Source of the DNA: Armillaria gallica
Lineage: Eukaryota > Basidiomycota > Agaricomycetes > Agaricales > Physalacriaceae
Direction: 5' to 3'
Assembly (NCBI GenBank): GCA_037576215.1
Contig: JBANDB010000004.1
Span: forward strand, 1,364,001 to 1,428,000
DNA length: 64,000 nucleotides
The position numbers and the translations under genes were made by a program. Below, one piece after another: positions 46,448-59,839 of the stretch (positions are counted from its first letter, which is position 1; the number at the start of each line of letters is the position of its first letter). A model generated the notes under the pieces. The model was not told the origin of the DNA. It ran no database searches and saw only the letters and a program-made list of their open reading frames with translations.

Positions 46448-49400
46448 TTCGACTTTCCCTAAGTCTTAGCGGAATGAGGATGCGAATATGACTGGTTCCA
46501 CAGCAGCACGTACTATTGGATCTCCTCTGGGGATCAACTTGGTGTAGTACTAAAGCTGTAGGTTCACTGAGCGGAGGATTGAGGCGCCTCGTCACCGCGG
46601 TACGAATAGTTGGGCCCGTTGAAGCGTCTCACAACCATCAACATTCGCGGAGATAGAAGCCCAATATTTTGAATCCAGCCTTCCACGTGTATGCATTGTT
46701 CTTCCGGTATTCTCACACCGTGACTACGTTAGATTGATGTAAGATACGTATCGTGTTAAAATACTGAGTGAGTTCACTTTTGCGCAGAGTATTCTCATCC
46801 TAGACAAGCTCCCGTAGTATCAATGTCGCTACCCGGCAGTAGAACTCGGCGAAAGAAGACGTCCCGGGATGTGCAATCCTCTCACTACAGAGGGATGATA
46901 GGGTCGGAGCGTGATGCGTATTATCACGCTCACATCAGGATAGTACCACAAAGCTTGTATACTTCCGCTACGTTGCTGAACCGCATCAGATGATATATGA
47001 GAGAATGAAGGTACAGATATCAATTTACATCACATCATGGAGCGCTAGATCCACATTCAGTCCCGAAATATCAAGGAATGATACTTCTTTACGTTTTTCG
47101 ACATTGAAGTCCTTGTTGAACGAGACGTATCTACCTGAAGAGATGCAGAGAATGAGTCCCACCCTTAACATCACGAATGGGAAGAACAAATCACCAGCGA
47201 TTTCATTGAGTAACAAGTGGGCGCTAAGTAAGGCTTTTTGACCTCTCCTTTCATCACGATTCACTACCCGGTGCCGAGTTATTTTTGCTTGCGGTCGCTC
47301 CGAATGAATCTCATTCATGGTACTCCATCCTGATGAAAGCATCATGAGTTCGAAGGGTGGTAATTCAAGAAGATAAATTGGGATGGTACTAGACGACGCT
47401 AGATTGACCGTAACTCCTCACTAGTCCTAACACCGAGTACCTATCAAGCGCCTATCAGCTGAATAGCATCGACAGAAGGAAAGGAACACCGACATACATT
47501 TAACTTCTGTCATAAGATCGCATGCATCACCACGCAATCATCGTGAGCGGGTAGGGTAGCCTGGATTATTTGGATCCAGTAAGGGATGTATGCGTGCAAA
47601 AGACTATGGTGGCAAGTGAGCTTCCGTGTATCAGGGAAAGTCTTGAGAGTGATTTTGAAAGTAGATAATGGGTGGGCTAGCACACAACAGGTCGCGAGCG
47701 CACGCGCCTGAGCGATGGCTACTATAAGGATTTATTACACAGAAATCGGAAATGTTGCCACGTACCTGTCTGTCCACGAATCTCAATTCATACTGGGCGA
47801 CGCCTCAAGATAAAGCTGTACGTATTCAGAGCGAGATGAATGTTCACAGAGATAGCGGCAGGGATGCGAGGTAAGTTGGCCTGGCTTCGGCCAAGGGGTT
47901 TCAAATTTATCAGGAATCCTACTTTTAAGTCCTGATTGCCGCCATCCGCCCAGTATATGCAATCCGCGAATACATCGACATTTGTCTTTGACGTGACATA
48001 AATACACGGCATCCGTGTGCGGGTCCTTCGAATATGGCTGCCAACGCAATGCTACCGTTATCGAGAACATCATCCTGCAATTTTGCTGAATCATTCTGAC
48101 AGCAGAATGAAAGACCACTCCCCACCACGCATCTGAAGTGTCATGATGGGCAGCATTTCTACGGCTCTAAGACTGCATTGCCAGAGACGCAAGATATCGC
48201 GGACAGGGAGTTACGAGGATTAGGATGTGAGCTGCCGTTTGGTTGATTCCAGGATATGATAGCTGGCGATGGCGGCGCCGTTCGTCAGAGAGCCGCATGG
48301 ATTACATTCAGGAGAAGGGATCTATGGCGAGAGGCGCCAGAGGGGCGAAGACAATAGGAAAATACCACAGAGCTTCACTTGAGCTTGGAAGTTTCTGCGA
48401 CGGGATGTCTTGCTAGAAAGGTATGAACTGGTGACGATACTGGGATAAACGATTATATCAGGTAGAAAAGACCATAGAGAGGAAAGCTAGGAGCAGGTTT
48501 CAAAATCTGAAGCGGGAGGTATTTGGAAGAGGACGTCTATCCATATGCGATGATTAGCGGCATGAAGAAAGATCACACAAATAATACATGCTATACAGCA
48601 ACTTCAGGAGGGAAAATGATCGTTCCCACTTTACGTCACCAAGGTACGACTCCGAAAAGTTGAATTATTGATGATGTGATCTTTGTCCTTCGCAGTGAGC
48701 GTTCGAGAAGTTCCGCCGTATTGCATACGTGAAGGTCATCTTCCTGTATGCACACGAGCAGGATGGGATCTGAGATATGAGGGTCCAGTCCTTGGCTGCA
48801 AGCTATGAAGCTGAAGTGCAACGGCAACAGCAACGGTCATACACGGGGACCATGTCAAGGCTCGACGGTGCTGATAGCCAAAGGCTGAGATGAAGAGAAT
48901 TCGGAGTACGGTGATGGCCTTTCACGTACGTTAACATGAACTGAACACCGGTGAATAGATATGGATGAAAAGGTATAATGAGGGTAAGGTATCCTAGATG
49001 GCCAATCAATGGCTGGATTCCGTTGAAACAACTGGAGACTTAGTATCTGTAAGAAGATATAAGCTCGAAAAAATTGGGTAAGAATGAAGAATAGGGCACA
49101 CAGTCAACCAGTTTGAAAATCACGTCTTTACGGTAGCCTATGCCACCTGAAAATTGTCATCCAAGGGTCGAGAAGTGCATTGGTGCTTGTCCAGAAAAAG
49201 GATGATTTCTATCCCGACGCACAGAAAAATCAGCGGGGTACATCTACTCAGAGCGAAAGGACGGTTTACGGTTACCGGCACCCGTGTTGAAAACGGACTG
49301 ACTCGTGAGCACGTCTCGGCGTCTTTCTCCTGATAAACGTGATAAACAACGGCGTGCCAGACAACGGGATCGAGCAGCCCACCAAATCGCACCATCTTCA

Positions 49401-51177
49401 ACACTATCTCCCGGTGACTACTCAACGGTCCTCGTATATCGTCGCCGAGACATTGCTTGTCTGCTCAGAAGAAGATGAACAGTCACTAGGAGTCAGATAT
49501 CCATGGAAACGAGCACGGCACAACGTCCATCTCGACGATTTCTGCAGAAGGGCCGGTGGTTTGGTATTGTGTCATAGACATCCTAGAAAATCCGGGCCGG
49601 CCGTGGCGTCCGACACTTTGTTGATCCAGAAAGCGATTCTTCAGAGAATGACACAGAGAGAGAAGATGGACTACAAGGTGATGACAGTTTTGGAAGGAGG
49701 AGTAAAAGAGCCAGAGCAGAAATCGGGCCGATGACCACGACATGGAAGTCGGACCGAATTCGCCGGTCTACCTGGACTTTGGCAGGCTCTCCAATGCGAC
49801 TCCCATCTTCGATTTCTTCGTCTGACGTTCTGGCCATCACTCTCACGTCCACTTCCGAGTATCACTGCTGTGAAATCTCTACCGTACTCTTTTCTACTTC
49901 TTTCCGATGTCAACGACGCTCTGGCCCACTCTGTTCTCCAAACGCGTCGGTAGCGAGCCCTAATTCCAAAGCCGAGAAGCACCGCTACGACTCTTCCACA
50001 TTACGCCGTATCTGGAGGATATGATTTGGAGATATTGAAAATGGATGGCAGTCGACTCTACCTGGGAAGCTTTGGTTAGTGATCTACCGGGCCCTTCTGT
50101 ATGTTGCATCATCACTTACACATTCTAGGGCTCTGTAATCACTCGAAAACGTTACCCTTCGGCTGTTTCTACGAGCGTACTTGGATTCAAAGATAGAGGG
50201 GCGCAATCATCCGTCAATAACTTTGTAGGAAGGCGACAAGGTACGAATATTTGATATCCTACTGTTTTCTCTCAACAAAACCTGCTCAGGGCGATTATTT
50301 TTATCATGGACGGCACGCTTGCGTCTCGCTAAAGCTTTGATTTTATGCGACTAGGTGGAAGGATGGAAGACATTACCTGCTGTTACGGGGATCAATGCAA
50401 TCAGGCGTGCATTTTTGGAATTGTTAGTCGGCTCTTTGCTCTGCTTCGTATTCTCAGGCGAGATGAATGTTATTCTTTACAAGTGTTCGAGAAGACCAGC
50501 GATCAAGGTTGCTTGTTGTCGTCCCCAGGGTGCGCCGGTTCCGGTTATCGGCATTCTGTCGCAAATCATACTGGGTTCTTACCTATCGCCGTACGCGTCT
50601 CAACAACTTTGTTAAGCCAGGAATGGAAATGCCGGTGGAGAACAGAAAATAGGTCGATTTTTTACAGCCAAAAATATGCATACCCGGTCGGAAGAGTCTG
50701 TTGAAGAAGTTGTCTCAAGAAGGAAATCCGTAATACGGCTGGGAGGGGTCGCATTCGTAGGTGTGTGCAAAGTTGGGTATTGCAGCACTCTTAGAAGGCC
50801 CAAACCAGCCGATAGTGTCTATGGTGGGGATGTAGAGAGACTTGGCAGGGCCGAAGAACGATGCCCAGACGTCGAATGATGAGAATCACAAAGACGTCAA
50901 GCTTTTCAGGGGGGGAGGTCGTTCTACGAAATCTGGAACCGTGTACCGTCGGATTGAGTCTATCTTCATCTCTGCGAGGCGTCCGGCAGGTGCGTACTAC
51001 TTCATGTATTTCCTCAGTTATACTCATCGCCTCCCCTAGATATCAAGACAGCAGCTTTGTCGCGGTTTGAAGTTGTCTTTCTGGGACTCCACGATGGGCA
51101 TACCGACCTTGCGCAAGACGTTACGGGGGTAGGATAGCTGCGTTACCGGATCCATGGTGCAACGTACGTTCGCTTAG
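46448..51177. repeat. Y region: diverged duplicate of 59840-64000
   Basis: Several blocks match the right end of the window: GATACTTCTT(T/C)ACGT..TTTCGACATTGAA (47087 and 60205), WWGV-type coding near 48100 and 61070, CAGATATCCATGGAAACGA (49495) with 62393, and GCGACTAGGTGGAAGGA (50347) with 63255. Short peptides agree between copies on both strands, for example NVHLDDFCRRAGGLV with NVHFDDFCIRARGLV. No complete gene can be built, and the family is not recognised. It may be several decayed genes. Confidence 0.55.
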
Positions 51178-53060
51178 TTCCTGCCTGAACTCGTGAACCT
51201 GACTATATTATAGTCTTGACGGGGAGATTCCGTAACTCATGTGCTACCATGTCTCCCAAACGTACCCGTCGTCGTGTGTCCAAAAATTTCGATGTTGCAA
51301 ACATCAACCGTCATTCAAATTCATGCCTCCCGGTTCATCTGCGCACAGTCACTCCCCAAGGGTGACGATCGTTGATATCTTCAGTGACAACGGTCCCAAA
51401 GTATTGAGAGTAATGCGCGCTTCACACCTTAGGGTCTTGAACGAATCTATCAGGAGGGCGAATCGATGGGAGATGATCTAGACTGGTCAGCCTTTCGCGA
51501 ACCTCTTCGGCCGTTCGCCAGGGCCAAGCAGGTGAGTGACTTTATCTGCACCGGGACCAGGTAGCTGAAAATTTCAAATAAAGTTCTCCTTTAGATCCGC
51601 TACTTGGGCATTTTCAGACGGTATTACGCTTTGCGCAGCCAGTATATAATGTCGTACACTGATCGAAGACAAAATACTAGGTGGATGCTCGATTGGACTT
51701 CCCTGTACGTTCTCGTCCTGATATCTACGACCTTAGCCATGCTTTAGAAGTACAGTGTCTCCTTTGCGGTGAATGCAAGAGACAAACGTCAGTCTGAGAT
51801 GGTTGCCTTTCGTAGGAGGAGTGGTAGCGCTGACATGGTACGGAGCTGGCCTGGAGATCCGTGAGTTATCGTCTATCGTTAATTTGTTGATCGTGTTGAC
51901 CTCATTCTTACAGACACACAGCGTCGAGGGACACTCGCTTTTCAATGGGACCGTTTGTGTTTCCTGTGGTGGCCCGGGGTTGCTACTCTGGTTTAAAGAA
52001 GGCACAAGTGATCTCTAGGATGAGAAATGCTTGATCGAGTGCGTTCCTTTCGATAATTCTGTTCCCTCGACTGACATCCTCTCCGTAGATCCCTTCATCC
52101 TGCTGACTGACGATATACATGGCCTGGATGTAATCATATTTATCCGCCCATTTACATTCGGCATACGTGATCATTTTATAGATGGATATACTGAAGGGTC
52201 TCAAATCGAAGACAGATACTTCAATGCTTGCGAACAATAAAAAGTACATTATACAGGTCATCTTTCATCACGATGACTTCCGATAGATGTGGCTATTAAG
52301 CGCATATAACGAGATTATTCTCACCAATGAAGGTTTGTCCACGCTATTCACGTTAAAATGGATAGGTGGACAGCTTTATGGCAGCTAGAAGACAACTACG
52401 GCCGTTTTCTCAGAATCATTGTCTCTCATGGAACATTTTGGGCGCCTAACTCTGATGATGGTTTAGTGCTGGGAGGTACGTCAGTCGACAGTTCCGCGGC
52501 GCCACGATTTGTACTCATCGTTCTCGCACAGGCCCCTCGTCATGGACGATAGATGAACGTAGATCTGTTGTTCAATGATTTAATATGGGGGAGAGCATGG
52601 CGAAAAACCATCCCATAATTCAACGGTATGTTCTTGCTCATTTTTCTCTGAAGTGTTGCTGACGGTAGGCCGGCATGTACTAGGCTCATTACGGACTCGT
52701 TTTCCTTTGCTATCATTGTAAACCGATGCGGACGCACGTGGATCTCATAACTTATGGTGACCAGTGGAGGGAAGATAAATGAGATGAAGAGATGAAAGCG
52801 ACTGGTGCTGAAATAACTTAGATAACGAAGACGTCTACAAAACTAGAGATCACGATCGGATGCGATGACGCAGCAAAAAGGATTGTAATCGAAAAGGATG
52901 TACAAATTTGGGGAGAGTACGATTTCTTCCATCGTCAAGTACAAAGGATATCTTCATGCAACATGGTCAGGAATTTGCTATGAAAAACTCCACAAGGATA
53001 AGCGCACCTCATACAAGAACAGTTTTAGCATTTCTAGTAACCCCCAGTTCGTGCAGTCTC
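51178..53060 (+). pseudogene. X-type gene remnant, middle copy
   Basis: Duplicate of 56459-58030, starting at CTCGTGAACCTGACT and ending at the 3' flank of the HET gene. Shared plus-strand peptides are TIVDIFSDN, PKVL, VMRASHLRVLNESI, DNY.RFL, and SHGTFWAPNSDDGL. Intron-like spacers (GTGAGT..TTACAG near 51862-51913) are conserved. Frames are broken by stops. The block 52582-52895 is missing from the right copy but present in the left copy. The product is unknown; its tail converges on HET-d. Confidence 0.6.
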
Positions 53061-53061
53061 T

Positions 53062-54904
53062 TCACGTCCTTCTTGTTGGGGATCTGGAACACCGACACTT
53101 TCTCGAACTCCCGCCCCGGAAATCTTTCCCCAACAACCCAGAATTGTCGCTTTTGGAGTGTCCCTCAAAATATGGGTCACTGCCTACCAATGCATATGAG
53201 CGCTCCGGTATTGAGCATTGGTGATCGGCGACGATCTTGAACACGTGCATCACACCTGTGTCGTCTTCGACGATCAACTCTCCCCATCGGAAGTCCTCCG
53301 GCGATCGTCGGGACAATCCCCGCACATGACCTGAGTCGATACAGGGTCCATGGCACCAGTCGACACCTCTCTCCTTTGAACACCGAACGAACCCTAGCCA
53401 GCCACTATCATGGTCAGAGAGGTGCGGCGGTGGCAGCGTCCCAGTCATGGCTTGGTTCCATGATGGCCGCCAAAACATTTTTCCGTTCCCGCATTTAGGA
53501 TACAGGAAGAACAAGTGCCCCCTATATGTCATATTCAACTCGTCGATCAGTGCGGTCCACGCTTCCTCCAGATATTGTGCCGCAGAGTATGGCGGTATTT
53601 CATCCGTCCGCAGAATATAAGCTAACCCAGCAAGTTTGTCCACAGGATTCGTCGCCACCCGCTTCTGCATCTTTGACAGGGCGATGAACACAGGCATACC
53701 CATGCCACCTGCGTCGATGCTCTCCTCCAATGATGACAATTTCTTATCAACCCACGTCCGCATCTCCTCTTCTATGAATCTGTCATCGCCTGTATCCCCA
53801 CCAATGATCACAGCATTGTTGACCTCCTGCAGCGTCCACGACCGTCTGAACCAACATCTATCACTCTGCAAGTCGTCCTTCTTCAAGCTAAAAGGACGAC
53901 CCAGCCCGCTGAGGTAGCACACCAGCTGGTTCTCACGTGCCATCTGATACACTCGTCCAATGGTGGGCACATCCACCTTCCACTCCGTACACCGATCCCT
54001 CACCCGCTCCTCCAACCGCTGCAGATCCCGATCAAGCCGCTCCGCACGACGATCATGCAGCCTCGCATGTCGCTCCACACGCCGCCCCGCACGCTGTTCC
54101 TGCCATCCCTCCCGGCATTCGCCCTTCTGTTTCAAACAGAGAACATCTAACCACGCATATTCCGCGCCGTTGTTCAACATCTCAATGCGGATGAGGTCGA
54201 GGTCAGCATCCCTCGGCATCGGCACGGGCCATTCATATCCATTGATGGGTGTAGCCTCGTCCATGCGATCCTTTTCGTCCATCCACGCATGTGATATTGC
54301 CCATGGATACCGGCGTGCAACCCACCACGGAACGACCCGATTGCTGTACAGATCCCAAACACGTCGTGGGGGTATTAGGGGGCTGATGATCTTGTTATCG
54401 ACGAGTACATCTCGCCTCATCTTCCGATCCCATCTGTCGCGAGCCTGTAGCTTGTGTTTGATATCGGTCAGGTCATTGTACCAAAACGGGCGGAGATGAC
54501 CGTAGACAGTGCCGAAGTCATAGTCGTTCATGATGTAGCATTTAAGGAGAGAAGATAGGGAATGGATTTCCATGGTGTATGACGTGTTGAGGACACTATT
54601 CAGCTTCCTTAAGAGCCTTTTGACACCGAGGCTCGCGCAGGGAGTGTTGGCAAGAGAGGATGATATGACAGGCTTGCTACCTGTGTAGAACTGCTGCTTT
54701 AGTACTGGAGTGGATGATTCTCGTCGACCAGCCTCGGTGGAAGCTAAGAGGGTGACCTCGGGAAAACCTACATATTCCTTGAGACGAAGTATATTATTTT
54801 ATGCCTGAACATTCATTTTATTATATGCTTACATATCTATGTCCGCCTTGACCTTCTCCATACACATCGTGGCTATAACACTCCACCCATTCTTGCCCAT
54901 TCAT
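53062..54904 (-). pseudogene. HET-d: HET-domain protein, probably inactive
   Basis: The long frame (503 codons from Met 54573, open further upstream to about 54790) carries ISHAWMDEKDR, YAWLDVLCLKQ, VPTIGRVYQMA, RSWTLQEVN and NPVDKLAGLAYIL, the HET order. Compared with HET-e it has an Arg-rich expansion of about 36 residues between LCLKQ and EWKVDVPTIG. Exon 1 (54833-54904, MNGQEWVECYSHDV) and a GTAAGC donor persist, but the acceptor with 15 neighbouring bases is deleted. A 4-base loss near 53160 shifts the frame, so the last ~60 residues are replaced. Use of the inner Met could still yield a protein. Confidence 0.8.
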
Positions 54905-56458
54905 TTCGAAATTTAACTAGTCTTAGGGAAATGAGGACATGGAAATGAACGGTTACGCAGCGGTACGTACCACTGCAGCTCCTCTAGAATTCTGCTCGAT
55001 GTATTGCTAGAGCCGTCGGTTGACTGAACGGAGGATTGAGGTGCGTTGTCCTCGTGGTAGAAAGAAAGCAGTCCTCAGTGTACCAGGCCATTCCCATTGA
55101 AGTGTATCGCGACACGTTCGCCCAGTGCCAAGATCTTCAATTGCCGTCGTTTCAGATGGAATTTCACTTCCGTTAACGTATCGTGAAGCACGATTGTCAC
55201 CCTCACCCTATTCATCAGATTGATTAGGATAACAAAATACCCCGCTAGATCGTCCGATACCCTTCACCATATAAACATGCAGCAATCATCTAGCGCGTAA
55301 TAACACCATTTCTGCTACTCTCAAACCAGGCACATCTACCTGATGGAAATTTCAACCGCGCGCTTTGGGATGAGAAAAATAGCTTCGAACCTCCACTAAG
55401 AACGAGTTCATGACAGGCTATGTACGTCTATACCGCTACTCGTTGTGATGCTCGTTGACTGTTCTACTCTATGGATTGTGTAGCTATAAGGTGAAATTCT
55501 ACGTACCTTTTTTTTGATCTTGGTTGTCGTTCCGTTTAATCAAGTTTGTGTCTACTGAAAGGAGAAATAAATAAATAAGGAGGAGACACAGGGTAGGTCT
55601 AGTACCTGCACTACGGGCGTCAACTTCAATCACATTATAGAAAAAAAAAGGATCACGGACAGGGGTGATGGATGGAGTTTGTACCCTGTTTCATATGCAA
55701 AGATAAAGCGGAGTAACAGTGTTGTTAGAAGACCATTATGATCCGCTGAACTTTCAAGCATCTGTTAAGGTAAATAGGGTAGCTATGCCATGGGCATGCA
55801 GAGAAAGCAAGGAGAAGGGTATAAGATTGGGGGGTTTGCCAGAAACTAGCGGGTTGAGAGACACCGGACCCCGGGCTCCTAGATGAGTACCAAGCCCTCA
55901 CCGGGCCTCAGATCAGACACTTAATGAACACAGACAAAAATCCACGGAGACGGCGCGGCGCTGGCGTTGCGGTACGGGCTAAAGAAGTGTACAGCTGGCA
56001 AGGTACGGAATATGTGGCTACTGTATGTATGTGTGTACCTACAGCTTCCGACCGGTCCGAATGACCGAACAACACCAAACCTCAACAGCATCGAGCGCGA
56101 GCACGAGAATGCGTACCACCAAAGAATAGGGAGATTCGACTTGGTGATTCTATGAGCATGTATCTGAGTGGCAGGCCAGCTATGAGAGACTAGGCATACG
56201 CCACTCGGCGATAGAAACCCCGACTCTATCGCAACATGGATCCCAAAAATAATTCAGCGCTCGAGCCGTCATAAGCCACAAAAGCGGGCAGGAAGTCATC
56301 ATTCAGTGTGGCGGTACAACGGAGCAACCATGCAGTTCCCTACGTTCGACTCCATGAATGGGGTACCACTCTTATCGAGGACTGACGGGTCGGTGTTGAG
56401 AATCTCAGCAGAGGGATAGTTGAGCAGCAATGCTGCAGAGAGCGAGGCTGTATCGACT
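54905..56458. other. Upstream spacer of HET-d, no gene recognised
   Basis: The first part (54905-55060) resembles the flank upstream of HET-e (59840-60010). The rest has no partner and no supported gene. A Y-type block that follows HET-c and HET-e is absent here. Confidence 0.4.
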
Positions 56459-58030
56459 GGTTCCTGCTTAAACTCGTGAACCTGACTGTATTATAGTCTG
56501 GACGGGGAGATTCCCTAACTCATGTGCTACTTTGTCTCCCACCGTCGGCAAACACACCCGTCGTCCCATGTCCAAAAATTTCGACGTTGCAAATATCGAC
56601 CGTCCTCAGTCCATCATGCTAAACTCTCCTCGTTCCGTCACATGCAGCAGCGAGGTCATTCGAATTCAGGCCTCCGGGTTCATTTGCGCAGTCTCTTCCC
56701 CAGGATGACCATCGTTGATATCTTCAGTGACAACGATCCCAAAGTATTGGGAGTAATGCGCGCTTCACACCTTAGGGTCTTGAACGAATCTATCACCAAG
56801 CCAGAAGGGTGAATCGATGGGAGATGGTCTAGACTGATCAGCCTTTCGCGAACCTCTTCGAGGTTCAAGCAGGTAAGTGACTTTATCTGCACCGGGACCA
56901 GTCTGTTGAAATCTTCAAATAACGTTCTCCTTTAGATCTGCTACTTGAGCGTTTTCAGACGGTATTACACTTTGCGCAGCCAGTATATAAAGTCATATAC
57001 TGTTCAAAGACAAAATACTAGGTGGGTGCTCGATTGGACTTCCCTGTACGTTCTCGTCCTGATATCTATGACCTTAGCCACGCCTTAGAAGTACAATATC
57101 TCCTTTGCGGTGATTGAGATAGTTGCCTTTCGTAGGAGGAGTGGTAGACCGTAGTGTTGACATGGTATGGAGCTGGGTTGGAGATTCGTGAGTCATCGTC
57201 CATCGTTAATTTGTTAATCGTGTTGACCTCATTCTTACAGACACAAATTGTCGAGGGATGCTCGCTTTTCAAACGGGATCATTCTGTTTCCCGTGGCCCG
57301 GGGTTCCTACTCTGGGTTAAAGAAGGCACGAGTGATCTCTAGGTATAAAGTTCTCGATCTTGATCGAGTGCGTTCCTTTCTATAATTCTGTTCCCTCGAC
57401 TGACATCCTCTCCGTAGACTCCTTCGTTCTACCGACTGACGATATACATGGCTCGGATGTAATCATATTTGTCTGTCCGTTCACATTCAGCATACGTGAT
57501 CATTTTATAGATGGATATACTGAAGGGTCTGAAATTGAAGACGGATACTTCATTGCTTGTGAACAATAACAAGTACATTGTACAGGCCATCTTTCATCAC
57601 GATGGCTTCCGATAGATGTGGCTATTAGGCGCATACAACGAGGTCATTCTCACCAGGAAGGTTTGTCCTCGCTATTCATGAAAGAAATGGACGTATTCAC
57701 GTTGAAATGGATAGGTGTCCAGCTTTATGGCAACGAGAAGACAACTATAGCCGTTTTCTCACTGTCTCTCATGGAACATTTTGGGCGCCTAACTCTGATG
57801 ATGGTTTAGCGCTGGGAGGTACGTCGGAAGTTCCGCGGCGCCACGATTTGTACTCATCGTCTTCACACAGGCCCCTCATCATGGACGACAGATGAATGTA
57901 GATCTGTTGTTCAAGGATTTACATGTACAAATTTGAGGAGAGTATGATTTCTTCCATCGTCGAATACAAAAGATATCTTCATGCAATGTGGTCAAGGATC
58001 TGTGCTATGAAAAACTTCACAAGGATAAGC
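56459..58030 (+). pseudogene. X-type gene remnant, right copy
   Basis: Matches 51178-53060 with the same exon-like blocks. Clear plus-strand pieces are SVVPSTDILSVDSF-like coding at 57360-57569 and FLTVSHGTFWAPNSDDGLAL at 57755-57815. It lacks about 310 bp present in the middle copy. Stops interrupt the reading. It ends beside the 3' end of HET-e in convergent orientation. Unknown product. Confidence 0.6.
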
Positions 58031-58035
58031 GGACC

Positions 58036-59839
58036 TCATGCAAGAAATGTTTCAGTATCTGTAGTAACCTCCAGTTTGTGTAGTCTCTTTACGTCCTTCT
58101 TGTTGGGGATCTGGAACACTGACGTTTTCTTGAACGTCTGCCCCTGAAGTCTTTCCCCAACAACCCAAAATTGTCGTTCATAGAGTGTCCCCTGAAAATT
58201 GCATGGGTCACTACCTACCAGTGCATATGAGCCCTCAGGTATTTGGTATTGGTGATCGGCGACTATCTTGAACGTGTGCTTCACGCCGGAGTTGTCTTCG
58301 ATAATCAACTCTCCCTGTCGGCAGTTCCCCTCCAGCGATCCTTGGGACAATCCCCGCACATGACCTGATTTGATACAGGGTCCACGACAACAGCCAACAC
58401 CTCTCTCCTTTGAACGCTGAACGAACCCTCCCCAGCCACGATTAGAGTCACTAAGGTGCGGAGGTGGCAGCACCTCAGTCATGGCTTGCCTCCATGATGG
58501 TCGCCAAAATTCGTTTCCGTTCCCGGGTTTAGGATGCAGGAAGAACATTTGCCCCCTGTATGTTCTCACCATCTCGTCAACCAGTGCCATCCAGGCTTCC
58601 TCTTCAGACTGTGTCGCATAGTACGCCGGTATTCCATCCGTCCACAGAAGATAAGACATCCCTGCAACTCTGTCCACAGGATTTGTGGACACTCGGTTTT
58701 GCATCTCTGCCAGGGCAATAAACACAGGGGTGCCCAGCCCACCGACACCGACACCCTTTCCCAGCAACGACAGTCGATTCTCAACCGTCGTCCGCATTTC
58801 CTTTTCTGTAAATCTGTCATCGCCTGTATCCCCACCAATGATCATGCGATGTCGGGTTTCCTGCAGTGTCCACGCCCGTCTGAACCAACATCTATCACTT
58901 TCCAAGTCATCCTCCTTCAAACTGAAAGGACGACCCAGCCCGCTGAGGTAGCACACCAACGCACCATGTGACATCTCATACAATCTTCCGATGGTGGGCA
59001 CGTCTACCTTCCACTCCTCCGCACGCAGATCCTCCCCCCGTCCACCCACCTGTCTCAAACAGAGCACATCCAACCACGCGTACTCTGCACCCTCGTTCAG
59101 CATCTCGATGCGGATCAGATCGAGATGAGCATCCTTCGGCAGAGGCACGGGCCATTCGCATCCGTTGATGGGTGTATGCGCATCCACGCGATCCTCTTCT
59201 TTCATCCACGCATGTGATATTGCACACGGATACCTGCGTGCAACCCACCACGGCACCACCCGATTGCTGCACAAATCCCAGACGCGTCGAGGCGGCAGCA
59301 GGCGGCTAATGATCTTGTCATTTACGAGTACATCTTGCCTCATCTGCCGATCCCATGCTTCGCGAGTCTGTAGTGTGTCTTCGATGTCGGTCAAGTCAAG
59401 GTACCAAAATGGGCGGAGACGACCGTAAACGGTGCCGAAGTCACAGTCCTTCATGATGTATCCTTTAAGGAGGGAAGATAGGGAACGCATTTCCGCCGTG
59501 TATGACGTGCTGAGGATAATGTTCAGCTTCCCTAAGAGCACTTCGACACTGAGGGTGCTGCATGGAGTGTTGGCAAGTGAGGATGGTATTACAGGATTTC
59601 TACCAGTGTAAGACTGCTGTTTCGGCACTTGAATCGATGATTCTTGCTGACTAGTCTCAGTGAAAGCTGAGAGGGTGACCTCGGGAAGACTCGCATACTT
59701 GAGACGCAACTTTTCGAACTGAAGTATGTTAATTTCTACCTGTGCGCCCGTGTTCTTATATGCTTACATGTTCACGTCCGCCTTGACCCCCTCCATGCAC
59801 ATCATGGCTGTAATGGTCCCACCATTCTTTCCCATTCAT
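58036..59839 (-). CDS. HET-e: intact HET-domain (heterokaryon-incompatibility type) protein
   Basis: Two exons: 59768-59839 (MNGKEWWDHYSHDVHGGGQG, 24 codons) and 59718-58036, joined by a 49-nt intron (GTAAGC..TTCAG) in phase 0, giving 584 residues. The HET domain shows SHAW (residues ~192-195 of the spliced protein), YAWLDVLCLRQ (~237-247), VPTIGRLYEM, RRAWTLQE (~304-311) and NPVDRVAGMSYLL (~370-382). The C-terminal ~200 residues form a second conserved region (PGNGNEFWRPSW, HTFKIVADHQ, YALVGSDP) shared with the other copies. No NACHT/NB-ARC, membrane segment or signal peptide is seen. HET-domain proteins trigger cell death on non-self contact in fungi; a role for this one is inferred only. 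It is the sole copy with all features intact. Confidence 0.88.
59719..59767 (-). other. Intron of HET-e
   Basis: A 49-nt intron with donor GTAAGC and acceptor TTCAG. It decides the start: the upstream ATG (59837-59839) is followed by 24 codons in phase with exon 2. The same exon 1 and donor are readable in HET-c and HET-d, which supports it. Confidence 0.8.

Noticed and set aside
46448..51177. Several apparent open frames of 80-130 codons on both strands
   Set aside because: They overlap one another, and the sister region 59840-64000 does not keep the same starts, stops or frames.
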